Shown: positions 9,948 to 21,950, counted from the first letter of the stretch. The stretch: DNA of 64,000 nt from Erodium maritimum (GCA_963921825.1 OY997589.1:20977735-21041734); one strand, 5' to 3'. Program-made: numbers and translations. The notes: generated by a model not told the origin, from the sequence alone.

Positions 9948-10590
9948 TTGTGTCTCTAGTTAGCTATTTCATTTAGATGAGAAATGCGAGGTGGTAGCCT
10001 TTCAGGGGTTCGGGGGCTCTCGATTATTCCGCCTCCTCTACCTTCATGAGCTCCCTTGGTATGGGGCTGTAAGATTCCATTTTTGGTTTTTCGGTGTAGA
10101 GAACGAGTATTGCTCCTTCGCCTTGTCTTGGTGGTGCTGGCTCCAGGGTGTATGAAGATAGTGCCTTGGTGTCTCCTTGGTTTGGCTCGATGGATCCCCC
10201 GGTTTGAATTCGTCTTCTCATCGGTTTTGGCTGGTTGGAGGCTCGGGAGGGACAACGGCTCTTCATGCCTCAGTACATCTAGGGTTCCTTTCTTGTTGGC
10301 TTTTGGGCCTATTCACAGGCCCACTACTTGTTTTAAGGGCTTCATGTTTGGTAAATCAGATTAAATCTTTCCTTTTTGTTTTTTCTTGTTTTTTTCTCTT
10401 CAGTTTGCTTCATGTTCGCAAAAGTTGAACACGTTAATTGAGTGTGCTCCCACGCACTAGGTTGATATTTGTTACCGTAAAAGTTGTATAAAAACGTAAA
10501 GTTTACAATTCCATTTAGTTTGATATCTTACAGGCTCATATCGGAGTACGTATAGAAAAAATTATAGTCATCTGAAGATTTGTTGCGTGG
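9948..10590. other. No recognisable gene
   Basis: GC-richer to about 10330, then AT-rich. The 5' half has a retroelement-leader look but no match I can name. The ORFs at 10056-10428 lack recognisable domains. Confidence 0.4.
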
Positions 10591-10674
10591 TTGTCTCATT
10601 TGTACTTCAAACTGCTCTTTTTTAACTCTAAACTTTTTCAACATTTCCAACAATATGATTCGCAACTCATTGTA

Positions 10675-10710
10675 GGTTTAGATGGGCTTCATTCACATTC
10701 CTTTGGATGT
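10675..10710. repeat. Left copy of 36-bp direct repeat (likely target-site duplication)
   Basis: Begins GGTTTAGATGGGCTTCATTC; matches 11803-11838 at 31 of 36 positions. Confidence 0.7.
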
Positions 10711-11802
10711 CTGCAGGCAATCACAACTCTCAACGGTTTCAGAATAATTGGGCATGTCCTCTTCCTCGCGTTGGCTCATCCGGGTAGTGTTGTCCGTTCA
10801 GTCGTAAGTTCACCGACGGTGGAAAGTGCTCGGGTTGTAGAGGAGCCTGATTTGGTAAGCCATCTTCTAAATCGTGTAATATTCGAGACCTTACCGGATA
10901 TTGTGTTGAATTTAAATGAGGCAGCTATGATTCAAGCTTCAGTTTTGGTATGTGATCTCGTGGTTTGTGATCCCACTGATGTATGTGATCCCGTTGATCG
11001 TGTGGATGATTTGGGGGACGAGTTTGTGTTATGTTTGGATGGGCCTGCACATGGGCCCGATTCAGCTAACTTAGTAGATTCTTCAGATGGACAGGCTGAG
11101 AAGGAAGGTCTTGGGCTTGAATTGTTGGACCCTTTACTTTCTTTGAAAAGGCATGTTTCAAATGGACCCAACTCCGTCCTTGTACCTAGTACGATTAGTT
11201 CGGTGGACAAGCAGACTTTAGTTGAAGTCGAGGGTCAGGGCGGTCCATGGAAAGCTGTTCTTTTAAAACCCGGAAAGAGTCATGGTCGTCCAAAGAAGGG
11301 TCAGACAAAGAAGATTGTTCCTCCAACTATTATTTATTAGACACGAGCGAAAACTTCTACTGATGAAGGAGGCAATACGGGAAGCTTTACTGTTGATATT
11401 GCTAAGAAGCATAGCTCGGGTGATTGGAGCTATTGCAAGAAAGTTGGAAAAAAAGGTTGTGAACCTTGGTCCTTTGGCTCTGTCCGCACCGCGTAATGAG
11501 GAGGACCTTGAGGATTATGAGGACGAGGATCACCTTGAACCGATTACAGGAAAAGCCTTAATCCCACTATTAGTGTCTAACTGGTTTAATTGTTTGAACT
11601 TGGGTAGGTTGCAGGCAAGGAAGGCGACAGTTTGATGGTGGTTGTTTCCTTTTTTTTCTTGTTTGCATGTTTTTTGTGTTTATGTTTTGCTATTTTTAGT
11701 TGTTTTTGTCATAGGGAAAGGTACTTTTTAGGGATTGATTTCCTGCATTGTTCTACTGTTTCGTAAAATACTTGCTTAATAAATTTTTGCTTATAAAAAA
11801 AA
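10711..11802 (+). mobile_element. 5'-truncated LINE-like retroelement with poly(A) tail
   Basis: The insert lies between imperfect 36-bp direct repeats and ends ...AATAAATTTTTGCTTAT followed by eight A (to about 11802), which fits a reverse-transcribed, 5'-truncated non-LTR element. It carries an ORF1-type frame (to 11340, PWKAVLLKPGK...GRPKKGQTKK tail) and a shifted frame to 11635 with an acidic stretch EEDLEDYEDEDHLE. It is related to the fragment at 1227-2040. The five mismatches between the repeats suggest an old insertion. Confidence 0.65.
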
Positions 11803-11838
11803 GGTTTAGATGAGCTTCAGTCAGATTCATTTAGATGT
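11803..11838. repeat. Right copy of 36-bp direct repeat
   Basis: Begins GGTTTAGATGAGCTTCAGTC, directly after the A run; see 10675-10710. Confidence 0.7.
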
Positions 11839-14340
11839 ATTTCCTCAACTAGATCTCAATTTAACGCTTAGTTTAGCGGATCCGCATTGTTATCCTTTGT
11901 AAATCAAAAGCGATAACTCTCGTTTGAGATCAGTTGTTGCATCAACTCAAGTTATGTGCCTTATTAGTAAGCTACTGAATTATACACGTATATCGTGGAC
12001 ACAGATCTTATTCCGTCGAAAATTTTCTGTCATGAATATCCTTTTGGTAGTGGGACTGACCCCCACATTTACAAGTAATTATACAAGAAGTTTTTCCTTT
12101 TTATAATTATCCAAGATTTAAATTACTCAACTTGGTCAAAGAACAAAAATACCTTGATCTTTAAGTTCTCAAATGAGAATTGAGAGTCCAAATTTAATTA
12201 TTCTAACGTGTTTCGTAATAAAAACATAAACCGATTAATTGGTCACGGGTCAAACTAATTTTATCAATAATAAAATTGAGATGCACTTGATGGATTCTGC
12301 TGACATGATGGACTCTATGTCCTTAATAACTCCAGACCCGATTGGGATAATGCTTGTGAGAAGCACTAGACGAGTTACCTATGTGTGTGTGATGGTGGGC
12401 CGCCATCTATGAAAGACTTTGGGCAAAGTCTTCCTAGAGCACTCACTAGAACCAAGGTATATGCATGACCATTAATAGCGTCTTTGATAGTTACGCGGAT
12501 TCAATGGAATCTGAAGTATGGTATGTGTTGTGTGACATATCAACCGAATCTAAGTAAGTTCAAGATTCTATTCACTTACTTTAAGTAAGTTGTTATCACA
12601 CCTCACTATGCGTCAATTCAAATCGAAAGATATTGATGTTTAAGTACCGCACCTTCCCGTAACCAGAACATTTGTGGTGTCTTTTTTTACTTAAAATTGT
12701 TTTTCACGTGTTATCGGCTTTTGTCGCCATTTGTGAGGGATTATTGGGAAAATGGCTTCTTAAAGCCTTTGGCTTTATTGCTTGTCCCACATCGGAAACA
12801 AAGGGGGAGTTGGCTGAGTTAATAAACTCAACCCCCTTGTTCTTTCTCAACAAGCTCTTGGGCTCCATATGCAGGCTGGGTCGGAATGGGCCTCGCGTCC
12901 GCCACCACCGCCGTCCGTCCGAGTCGGGACAGGCTGGGCAGGGCTGGATTCGGGTGGAGCCCCTGCGGGGCGGGCAAGAATTAATTTTTTGGGAAAAAGA
13001 TTTATCTGATTTCTTTTAAATTCAAATCCTTTTGAATTTGAATAAGTTGTAACATTTTTCAGTTTTGATTCTGAATTAATCTGTTGGTTAATGGCTGAAA
13101 CGTTTTGATTCTGAATTAAAACAATGGGTTAATGACTGAAACGTTTTTTGCACTTAATTCGTTGGCGTTTTTACCTTTTTACTCATGCACCTTTCGAACC
13201 TATAGATAGTTGGTTATGTACTCATTTGTTACTCACGTTTCCAACACAAACCAGAGCCTATACTATACACGTTTTCCTTCCTTCCTCTTTCATTTTACTA
13301 CACCCTTGTTCCGGTGATGTTCTGTTGAATCCACATCCAGTAGAGCGAGTGGGCACGCTGCTGGGTAGAGTTGTGTAACCTTGGGGAGCAACCGCCGCTG
13401 ATCGTCACCTTGGTCACTCGGAAATATTTCTTTCAAGTCAGTGGTCGTGTGCCACGCCACAGCTGTTAGTTTACCCCGCAACTGCTGATAGTTTTCCAAG
13501 CAAGTGTTGATAGTTTACCACGCAACTACTGATAGTTTTCCACATATCTGCTGATCGGCTTTTGCACGTCTAACCGGTTGGTTCTTTCCAGTTTTCAATT
13601 GTTTGTATTGTTTAATTCTGTTCCACTTAATTCACCAGTTCTGCATATATATTCCAACAGGAAATCATTCCAATTGATTTTCTTCTTATAGTTTTGGGAA
13701 AATAGAAAGAGCGTTTAAAAAATATTCCACTTTGTTTTCTTCTTGAGTTTAGAGAAAACGGTTTATGAATTTTATTCTAAGTCCGTTTCCCATGTTTTTG
13801 AATTCGTATGAATTCGAAATTTGTTTAAGAATATATAAATTATCATAAAACAAACAATAATTTCCCTTATAAGGAAATTTCCATTATTTTCCACATCCCA
13901 TTGTGGAAGAATACGTTTTTTTTCTCAAATAGAAAACCGTTTAAAAAAATTATTTCTAAATCTTATTCTTCTTGAAAATGTAGGAAAATCGTATAAGAAA
14001 TTAATTCTAAATTTGTTTCCTTGATTTGAATTCCGCATTAATACAAAAAATTTACAAGAATTTATAATTTTTCTTGAAAATAATTCTTGAAACGGACGTT
14101 GATTTACCTCATAAGAAATTTCCTTTTTTATTAATTTATGTCCAAACGGGTTGGATGACCCGTTACTGCCCGTGACTAGTGACCCTGACCAGGTCCGGCA
14201 GATGCCGACCCGCAATCTGATCCGGTTCGCCCCTGACCCGCGTGACTTCGTGCGCTGGTTATCCGAACTTTTTTCCCTTAGCTTGTAACACAGCCATAGA
14301 ATTCGGCCCAAAATTTAAAAACACAACCCTTTTGCGTCTT
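11839..14340. other. Long non-coding region, probably decayed LTR-type sequence
   Basis: No protein domain is recognisable in any frame. 12780-12800 (TGTCCCACATCGGAAACAAA) and the TATAGATAG at about 13201 resemble plant LTR promoter regions, and TATTCCAACA at about 13652-13661 looks like an LTR 3' end. I cannot find the matching TGTTGG start. A short repeat around CTGATAGTTTTCCA recurs three to four times at 13488-13550. Confidence 0.35.
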
Positions 14341-14396
14341 CTTCAGTCCGTGTATCTCAATTAGCTTCTTCAATCTCCAGACTAGCAGCGAAAAAG

Positions 14397-15916
14397 ATGA
14401 ATCCGAGTTTAGGATTCAACACAAGTAAGTTCCCAAAAATTTGATTCAAAAACTTCTCCCTTTTGAATTCCAAAATCAAGTAAAAGGTTTCTGGAAACGT
14501 TTTGGAAAAATATACAACTGAATTCATTTGACACAGTGTTGGAAGATACAAATTTTCCAAACGGTTATTTTTTTTTCTCTCTTTTGTTCTCCAAAAACAG
14601 ATTTCGAAAAACACAAATTTTTCCTTCCGACCTATTTTTTTGAAGTTTGTAAAAGTCAATTTTGAAATTTCTTATGGATTTCCAGATGCAATGAAACGCA
14701 CAATTTAGTATAACAAATAGGAATAGCAAATATTATAGCACTGAGACCTGCAAAGGAAATTTGTTAGATACAAAAATGAACTGTTACAATTTGTGACAGT
14801 TTCCAGCAATAGGATCTTTAGCTTGTTTTGCCGCCAGCGAATTAGTGGTTTCGATTGTACCTGTAGAGTCTTAAACAGAACACATCAGAATAGACTAAAG
14901 GTTTTAGATTGTTATTTTGTTTTCCTCTGTCTTAGAAGCTGAAAATTAGAACTTTGAACCTGTTCATCGTCAACACACTGGTAAGCGTCTTAAGATTGTA
15001 GGAAATAGAGTTAGCGTATTGACGAATAAACAAATTCAAGTAAATAATAGAAATTACAAAACTAAATAAAAATAACTTTCACCGTATCAGCTAGCTTACT
15101 GATTAAGGATTATGGAAATTGGATGCTTAGTCGAGGCATGATAATCCACTTTCCTTAAGACGTTTACTGCCCCGTATGGGCAGCGTCTCAAGGAAATTTT
15201 TTGTTAAACCAGGGCTATGTTGCTCACGCATTCTTCAAGTAACTGAAAACATTTTAGGGAGTATTATTATTAGCCTGTGATCAATTTATTGATTTGCTAC
15301 TTCTCTAACATGTATCATAATCATGCAACAGTTTTCGTTCATGTTTGTTGACAACCATAGAAGACACCTGATCTGGTCTTTAGTTTCAGATCATATAAAG
15401 GAAGCTCTATGGGATGATGTTTCTGATGGGGAAATGGATAAATCGTTTGACTTGGACCGGGAGTGGCAGAGAAGACATGACCAATTCCATGCGGTAATTT
15501 GAAAACTTACGGCTGATTTCTTTTGTGCACATAAGAATGTGAGGTTTCTTTATCTATGATCTTCAGATTGGGTGTCGTGACGGTCTCACAGCTGGGAAAG
15601 AAGCATCTGCACAAGAAGGGTTTAATGTAGGATTTAAGCGATCAGTTGTTGTTGGATACAAATGGGGACTCGTTAGAGGTAAATATAAAACTGACAGTAT
15701 CTGAAAAACTTGGACTCTATCTCTGATGACCTGGTATGATGAAGTGCGCTAGCTTGTCTTCCAAATGGATTGAAAGAGCGGATAGTAGAAGGACGAGAGA
15801 AGCAGAACAAGCTCCAGCATTTGTATGAATCTGTCCATTCTATATCAACAATTGTTACTGAATCTCCTGCAATTGAAGTGCATTCTGTTGTAGTCCTCTC
15901 CTCCTCGGGCAAGTAA
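14397..15916 (+). CDS. YAE1-domain protein gene, exon 4 junction broken
   Basis: Exons: 14397-14424 (MNPSLGFNT), 15390-15493, 15567-15678 and a fourth block 15743-15916. The first three join in phase with canonical GT/AG ends and give NHIKEALWDDVSDGEMD, then IGCRDGLTAGKEASAQEGFN and GFKRSVVVGYKWGLVRG: the repeated G-x3 pattern of the Yae1 N-terminal domain. YAE1 works with LTO1 as an adaptor for iron-sulphur insertion into the ribosome-recycling factor ABCE1/Rli1 in yeast. Block 4 reads SALACLPNGLKERIVEGREK and ends SSSGK-stop, clearly the continuation. The only nearby acceptor (AAG|T at 15744) is out of phase by one base and would give a stop, so either a small indel has broken the gene or an acceptor is used that I cannot see. 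Confidence 0.65.
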
Positions 15917-16170
15917 GCCAGAGCCAACCCAGTTGGGATAGCATAAGGCTTATTCCATGTAGTCCCACTCCCAGTTCAGCAGCAACATTCTTGGTGACCA
16001 TGCTTTCATCCTGTCTATAGAAATGCATGGTCCGAGCAGCGTGCTTCATTCCATAGAAAGCTCCATTGCGCCAGCCTGGCATTGTTGACCATGATGTCAA
16101 GTATATGTAAACCGTATCTTGATCGTACAAGACAAGGGTTTGCAGTCCCTGAAATTAAATGTGCTCCACA
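15917..16170 (-). pseudogene. Unidentified conserved-looking exon, minus strand
   Basis: After an acceptor TTTAATTTCAG (about 16160) the reverse strand reads GLQTLVLYDQDTVYIYLTSW, STMPGWRNGAFYGMKHAART, MHFYRQDESMVTKNVAAELG, then continues in a second frame as TTWNKPYAIPTGLALAYLPE. The residue composition looks like a real folded protein, but I do not recognise the family. A frameshift falls near 15955. It abuts the 3' end of the YAE1 gene, and the Harbinger element at 16188 lies just upstream in what would be its intron. Confidence 0.4.
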
Positions 16171-16187
16171 ATGGGTTAAATCAGATA

Positions 16188-18264
16188 GGGAACTGTATTG
16201 TAAGTCGATGTTGATTGGATGCTGGATTGATTTTTTTGTTAATTTTATTAAATTCTTTATCAAAATAGTAAGTGTTATTTAAATTTGACAACATTAATTA
16301 ATAATAAATTAATTGAAACGAATAGTAACACAAGTTATATAAAATGAACTTCAATTTTTATTCATGCATTCCTAGAAAATACAAGTTGAAACAAAAAATA
16401 CAACTTTTTATTTATTATTGTTGAACTTTGGTCATTTGAGCTTCAACATCTTCTATTCGAGCCTATAATCGGAACATCATTAATCTATGTCGGGTAAACT
16501 GATCGTCGTTGTAGTTGGAGATGTCCTTATCCTGCAAGGCATTGTATTCTCTGAAGAGTTGATGCCATTGGTTGTTGAACTTCGCATGTTGCGCGGACCT
16601 CTGAAGCTTTAGTCGGTCGCTTTCTAAATTTATTTGATTGTTGTCGGCCCTTGCTCGTTCCATGTCCGTCATGGCAGCTATTTGATCTTGGAGGGTCTTC
16701 CCCTTCTTCTTCGTAGACTTCTTCCCTAACGGTCGCTCTTGTACTCGTCGAGGGGGAGGGGACGGGGGTCTTTGCTCCTATCCTCCCTCGGTTGGATCGG
16801 AAGATGTCACATCTTGTTGGGACTCACCACCCAGAGGTGTGTAATCTTCACCGGTACTAGTGGGTGGGGTTAAGTTGTAAGTCCCAGCCTCATCCAATCG
16901 TTGTCGTCGTACATGAGAGATTGTGCCTTCCTCGGCGGTGAACTTCTCCTCGTTCTCATGCATTTGGAACCAATGATTGAGGTCGAATATTTTTCGGGTC
17001 GCCCGACTTCCTTTTCTCTGTCGGTATCTTTCTCCATACCTCCTTGGCCGCCCTCACGTAGTCATCATGGCTCCATCCGCTATACTCCTCGGCCTTCTCG
17101 GCCTTTAGAAGAGCGAGGAACCTCTTGGTCCGCCCAACAAGGGTGTTCCAATGGTTCTTGAAGGCGTTCCACCCAAAATACGGGAAACACCATCCCTCAT
17201 TGTACCTATTCGCAACTGCGCACCAGAATGTGTTACCTTGTTGGGAGTTTGCCCCAATAGGATCTTTTGATGTCTTGAGCCATCTACGTATGAGGTGCCT
17301 CTCCGCCTCGACGGTCCATTTTCTCCGAGTTTGCATCGTCCTTGCTGGTCGTTTTGGGAAGGGCCGGTAGAGGATGACTGCGACGACATACGGGTACCGT
17401 TGTTGCCCCCGATGTTTTGTTTCCATGGTTGAGGATCAGTGTACCCATAGTAGTTGGGAACGGGGTGGAATTATTGTTGATCGGGGTTGAATTGCGGTGG
17501 ACCGGAGTTGAATTATGGTGGAACCGGGTAGCTTTGACCCGAAAATGGGTTGAATTATTGTGGGAAGTGATGGAATTGACTTGGAAAGTGCTGGAATTGA
17601 CCTATGTTGAAATTCATTGTCCAACATTATTGCTATTTCAAACAAATTACAGAAATGAAAAAAAATCGAGAGTTTAAAAGTACATGAGGAGGAACCCGGT
17701 TGCATTATGGTGTGAAAGCGCTTGGGTTCGCGCAATTCTCACCGGGTTGCGTTAACATGTCGCGGAAGCTACCAAGGTCATTGGCGGTGAATTGGAAATC
17801 TTTCGACCTCCGTTGTTCATCATCCGATGAATGACAACATTGATTTTCGTCGTCGGACATTTTTCGATCGGCTTTTGAGAGAGATAAAGTTGGGAATGGG
17901 AGTGTGAGAGTGGAGAAAAATTAGAGAGGAGTAGGAGAATTGTTGGTGGTTTTTGAATGGGGATGGGGGTATTTATAGGGTTTAAATTTGGATTTAATGA
18001 ATAAAAAAATAAGCTACAATTTCCGACCATTGGCAACGGTCGAATTTTTTTTACCCGGCGAGGCCATGTGTCACGTCATGATAGGCAGACGCGTGAATTG
18101 CGGTTTGTTAACTGGCGAACCGTAATCACGCGTCGCAGGTCGCGACCGCGACCATGATTTAGCAGTTCACGGTTCCCAAAATCTACGTCCCACAACGTAT
18201 CGAATCGCAAACCGCGAACCACAAAAACGCGGTTCGCAGACGGTTCGACGCGTTATACGTGCCC
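16188..18264 (-). mobile_element. PIF/Harbinger-type element, minus orientation
   Basis: The right end read in reverse is GGGCACGTATAACGCGTCG and the left end GGGAACTGTATTGTAAGTCG, imperfect inverted ends. Size (2077 bp), promoter layout (a palindromic ACCGTTGCCAATGGTCGG segment, then a TATAAATA box near 17970) and coding content match the plus-strand element at 59134-61267. The expected 3-bp TWA target duplication is not clean here (ATA left, TAA right), so the ends are tentative. Confidence 0.65.
16463..17860 (-). pseudogene. Harbinger ORF1 (Myb/SANT-like, NAM-associated C-terminus), interrupted
   Basis: ATG at 17860 starts MSDDENQ, followed by acidic and serine-rich sequence and FRDMLTQPGEN. 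A later block (17426-16956) has RRKWTVEAERHLIRRWLKTS and WNAFKNHWNTLVGRTKRFLA, a trihelix/Myb-like DNA-binding domain. Further blocks give DEAGTYNLTP and a coiled-coil end with LFREYNALQDK. Plant Harbinger elements encode such a protein to help their transposase bind DNA and enter the nucleus. The blocks lie in different frames and stops separate them, so this copy is probably inactive. Confidence 0.7.
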
Positions 18265-18359
18265 TAAAAACTTATACATACATGAGACTTCATTGTCAAT
18301 TCGTATATCAAACTCTACATATGTAACCTCAAATATGACATTAGACAAAATATGTAATA

Positions 18360-19697
18360 TTGATTCATTGTGTCAGATATCGGACACATTCGTTTCTCTC
18401 TCTAGACTTGCTCTCCCTTCTCACTAAGGAACAAAACCCTAGATCTAGATTTTCCTTGGTCGTCGACAATTGGCTGGCCCTTGTGGCGTGCGGGTCGACG
18501 ACGGCTCCACATCCTCCCCCCGCCCCCACCCTCTCTTCTTCTTCCCCTTTGTTTTTTTTTTCATCTTCCTCTCTTTCTCCTCACCCCTTCCTTCACCCCC
18601 TTTTGGTTCCTCACCTTTCGGCCAATACTAGCTCCTTTACCGCTCATGTCATCTCCGTTCATCTGGTTTGTGATGGCTACCGGCGAGTAGATTCGAGGTC
18701 TAAGAGTTGGCCTTCATTGTTGTTCTCGACGACTCGTGCTTCTCTACGTCTGGTGGGTCGATTCTTCGGCCCTGCTCCGGTAGGGGTCCAGCTCGTTTCC
18801 CAGATCTGGAAGCTTGGGTCTTGCATCTCCCGATCATCAATCTCGGTAAGACTTTCAGCCACTTCTGGTTCTTCCTCCTCCCGTGTCAGATATGTTACCT
18901 ACTTCCCTCTAGCTTCCTTAAGTCGTGGGACTAGGTCTCTCCTCCTGTGGTCGTTGGATCGGTGTTGGCCGCCGACGAGACCTCGATTTCCCGAGGTCTA
19001 AGAGTGATAGATCTGATTTTCACTTCTCATTATTTATCCCTTCCCTTTGACTTCTCAGCCTCGATTCGGGGGTGGGACCTCACGATTGGTGTTGGCCATC
19101 GTGGGGAACTTGCTTAACGGTTATTGAAGGTCTAAGGGTATCTCGAGGAATTGAACAAATTTAACTGGGTGGTGGGTAGTTTTACCGGGCTACTGTACTT
19201 TTTCTGGTATCTGTGAGTTGGTGTTTGGGTTGGTGGAGGATGGGAGTAGCCTGAACTGTCCGACTGATTTTGTGCTCGAGGATTCTGTTTGTGTTTGTTG
19301 TTGGGTTTGTGGTCGGGGGGTCCTTCGGTTGTTTTTTACTTACTCTCTCGCGCTTCATGCTTGTTAAATTTGGATTACATATCTGCTTATTAAATTTTGT
19401 TTTTCGGTTACTAGAGGTTAAGACTGTATTGTCTCCCTCTATTGGTGCTTACTTGTTTGTTTGTAGTGTAACCTTTGCTGGTCTTCATTACGTTAATGTG
19501 TGTATCTGGGTGTAATCATGTTTATTGCCTTGAAAGGGTTTGGTATTGTAGAGCCTCAACTTGTGAGATCTATTTGTTCTGAGGTTGTGCTTGATTGTCG
19601 GTGCTTTATTGTATTTCAGAGAGTTTGTTTTCATCCCTTTCCATTTCCTATTTCTCATAGGATTGGAGCTTCTATAAAACTTTTTTCAAAAAAAAAT
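18360..19697 (+). mobile_element. Possible retroposon with poly(A) end
   Basis: A GC- and pyrimidine-rich 5' half (open frame 18360-19001, proline/serine-rich, no domain) is followed by a T-rich 3' half ending CTATAAAACTTTTTTC and A9 at about 19688-19697. This resembles a LINE 5' leader and 3' end with the middle missing. The flanks AAATATGACATTAGACA (18330s) and AAATATGTCATTTAACA (19732) are similar but in AT-rich DNA, so a target duplication is not proven. Confidence 0.35.
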
Positions 19698-20045
19698 TGA
19701 GGGGTTGGGTGGTGATAATGTTAGTATGAGAAATATGTCATTTAACATAAGTGCAAGATTCAATGAGTATTTTGGGGATATGAGAATGTTAAACATGTTT
19801 ACTTCCTATCACCAAAATTTTGATCCCGAAAGAAATTGAAATATGTTAGTTTCGTAATAAATGATATGTATTCTGCTGAACATTGTGCTATTTTAACCCA
19901 ATTCAACAAAATGTATCAATGATATTTTTTTTAATTTATTGATAAGCAAAGCAGTATATAAATCTCTCTCATTCCAAAGATTGAAATGAGAGGAAAAAAA
20001 GCCTCTAGCTACAGAGACTTTACAAGAAGAAGTACAACAAACAAA

Positions 20046-20213
20046 GATGGGTACGCAGACTCTGAAGTGGATGGGTACGCAGACTCTGAAGTGGATGGGT
20101 ACACAGACCCTGAAGTGATTGGGTAAGCAGACCTTGAAGTGAATGGATACGCAAACCCTGAAATGAATGGGTACGCAAACCCTGAAGTGAATGGGTATGC
20201 AGACCCTGATTTT
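20046..20213. repeat. Minisatellite, 24-bp unit, about 7 copies
   Basis: Consensus GGGTACGCAGACCCTGAAGTGAAT with one to four changes per copy. Because 24 is divisible by three, the reverse frame (19893-20378) is an eight-residue repeat around PIHFRVCV. I treat that ORF as a by-product. Confidence 0.9.
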
Positions 20214-21480
20214 TTTTATTATTATGTAAGAGAATAAAATACAAGTGATGAGCCAACACAACGGACTATTTCGCGAGATTGATGATAAACCATCTAAGGA
20301 TCGCAAATTTAAAAAATAAAAGTTGTTATGTACCTCTGAAGTTGAAACTAGTACATTTAAATTATAGAGGTATCTCAAAGAAAAGGCACTAAAAGATAAA
20401 CCGGTTTTATTGTCTTGACATGGGGGGCTGAAAATACTGGTAGATACTCAATTATTTCTAAAATGGATACGTTTTCACCATTCTAATCACCTTGGTATCT
20501 TGTTAGTATGCTTTCAGTGATGACAATAGGATACTTAATCCATTCAGGGTTTCCTTAAGCACTGTGATGGTACAAACTTTTTATGTATTCATGATCGGTT
20601 GAAGGATTTTCATTAGTCATATATTTGGACTTTTTGGTAAAAGAAATTGAAGAAATACAAATAGCAGATGATAGTATGGAATAGTTTAAATATTATTTTG
20701 TTTATCATATTGTTTTTTTTTTGGCTCAATAATTTTATAATTGGTTTGTAGAACTTTAGAATTTATTTACTACAATAGGTACTTTTATTGTAACGTGATA
20801 TCATATGTTCAACTAAAAGTAATATTTTACTTTATTTCGGTTTTGCTTTCTTAAATTGATTTAAGTAAACATATATTCTATTCCTTGTATATATGTTGGC
20901 ATGTACCTGGCTTGACTTGAAAACTTTTGAAGACTTTATGAGACAATAAGAGGGTAATTGACACCGGTGCACATGAACTAAGGGTGCATCTGGTGGAGGA
21001 TAGACAGATCCAATCCCTGAACATCTGGTGATAGTAGAGAAATGGAGAAGAGAAGGCAGTTTCAAAAACTCCAATGAGGGATAGAGATTTGGCTGATGGG
21101 CTATAAATGAAGGATTCATTAGCTGCTGTCTGTAATGTCCAAAAGAAGCAAGTAAAAGGGTGTGTTTGCAATGAAGAGAAAACCCATAAACAAGGACAAG
21201 ATGCAAATTCAATGCTTCAATCTCAATTAGAAACCTTATCATCCACAAACTCTCTCATGTAAATGCAATTGATTGTGGTATGTATCAAATGCACATTGCT
21301 TAATATGCTTAACTACTCTGATTTGTTTTAATGATTGATGATTACACATTGATATTAGTTCAAGAGATGGTCAAGGCAAGGAGACAAACAAGAGAAGAAG
21401 AATCCATAACATCAAAATCAAATTCAGGAACAAGTAGTAGAGAATTTCCTATACAAATAATATATAAACTGTCTATACAC
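20214..21480. other. Intergenic, no recognisable gene
   Basis: AT-rich. The small minus ORFs at 20832-21248 show no family features, and I see no splice-supported coding exon. Confidence 0.45.
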
Positions 21481-21508
21481 AGCCTAATAACTGAAGAAAC
21501 CCATCAAT

Positions 21509-21950
21509 CTAAGGGGTGAAGATGTGGTCTCCGCAGCTGCATTTCCAGCCCAGTGGCTTGTAATTGGAGTACCTGTTCCCTGGAGGAGATGGGTCGAGGA
21601 GCTCCATTTTTGCTCTGGTTTTGTGGCTAGGCATGGTTGGGACCTGAACAGCCATGCATGGGTGACACCTATTGCACTTGTTGTAGCAGCTCGGTGGAGT
21701 TGACCCCAACCTGCTCTTCTCTTCAAATGGCACAGCCTATACAATACAACAACAGATGAAGAAGATAAGAGCAAGAAAGTTAACAGACAGGTGTGAGTTG
21801 TGTTCTAAGCTTGCTTACCCTTGGAAAAAACGGTGAAGAGTCTTGTTTCCGATGAAGATTGGAGTTGGAGCTGAAAGAGAAGGAAGAAGCAAGGAGGAGG
21901 AGATGGGCTAGAGAGGTTAGGAAGAGAAGAAATGAGCAAGAAGAGGACAT
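21509..21950 (-). CDS. EPIDERMAL PATTERNING FACTOR-like secreted cysteine-rich peptide
   Basis: Two exons: 21819-21950 (44 codons) and 21509-21736 (75 codons plus stop), joined in phase 0 with GTAAGC donor and TATAG acceptor. Exon 1 is a signal peptide (MSSSCSFLLFLTSLAHLLLL). Exon 2 is the mature peptide: RLGSTPPSCYNKCNRCHPCM, AVQVPTMPSH, a variable loop, then YSNYKPLGWKCSCGD and a C-terminal HIFTP. The six cysteines (SC..KC..C..C...KCSC) match the EPF/EPFL fold. These apoplastic peptides bind ERECTA-family receptors and TOO MANY MOUTHS to set stomatal spacing or organ growth. The NYKPLGWKC ending and long loop recall the EPFL2/7/8 group; I cannot pick one. About 119 residues, and it looks intact. 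Confidence 0.88.

Noticed and set aside
12820..12860. GGGGGAGTT...AACTCAACCCCC stem-loop as a possible terminator or riboswitch
   Set aside because: Imperfect stem in decayed LTR-like DNA; plants do not use such terminators for protein genes.
18360..19001. 213-codon ORF, serine/proline-rich
   Set aside because: Low-complexity translation of pyrimidine-rich DNA, with no motif and no splice context; kept only as part of a possible retroposon.
20046..20213. Possible CRISPR-like array
   Set aside because: Units are contiguous with no spacers; it is a minisatellite in plant DNA.
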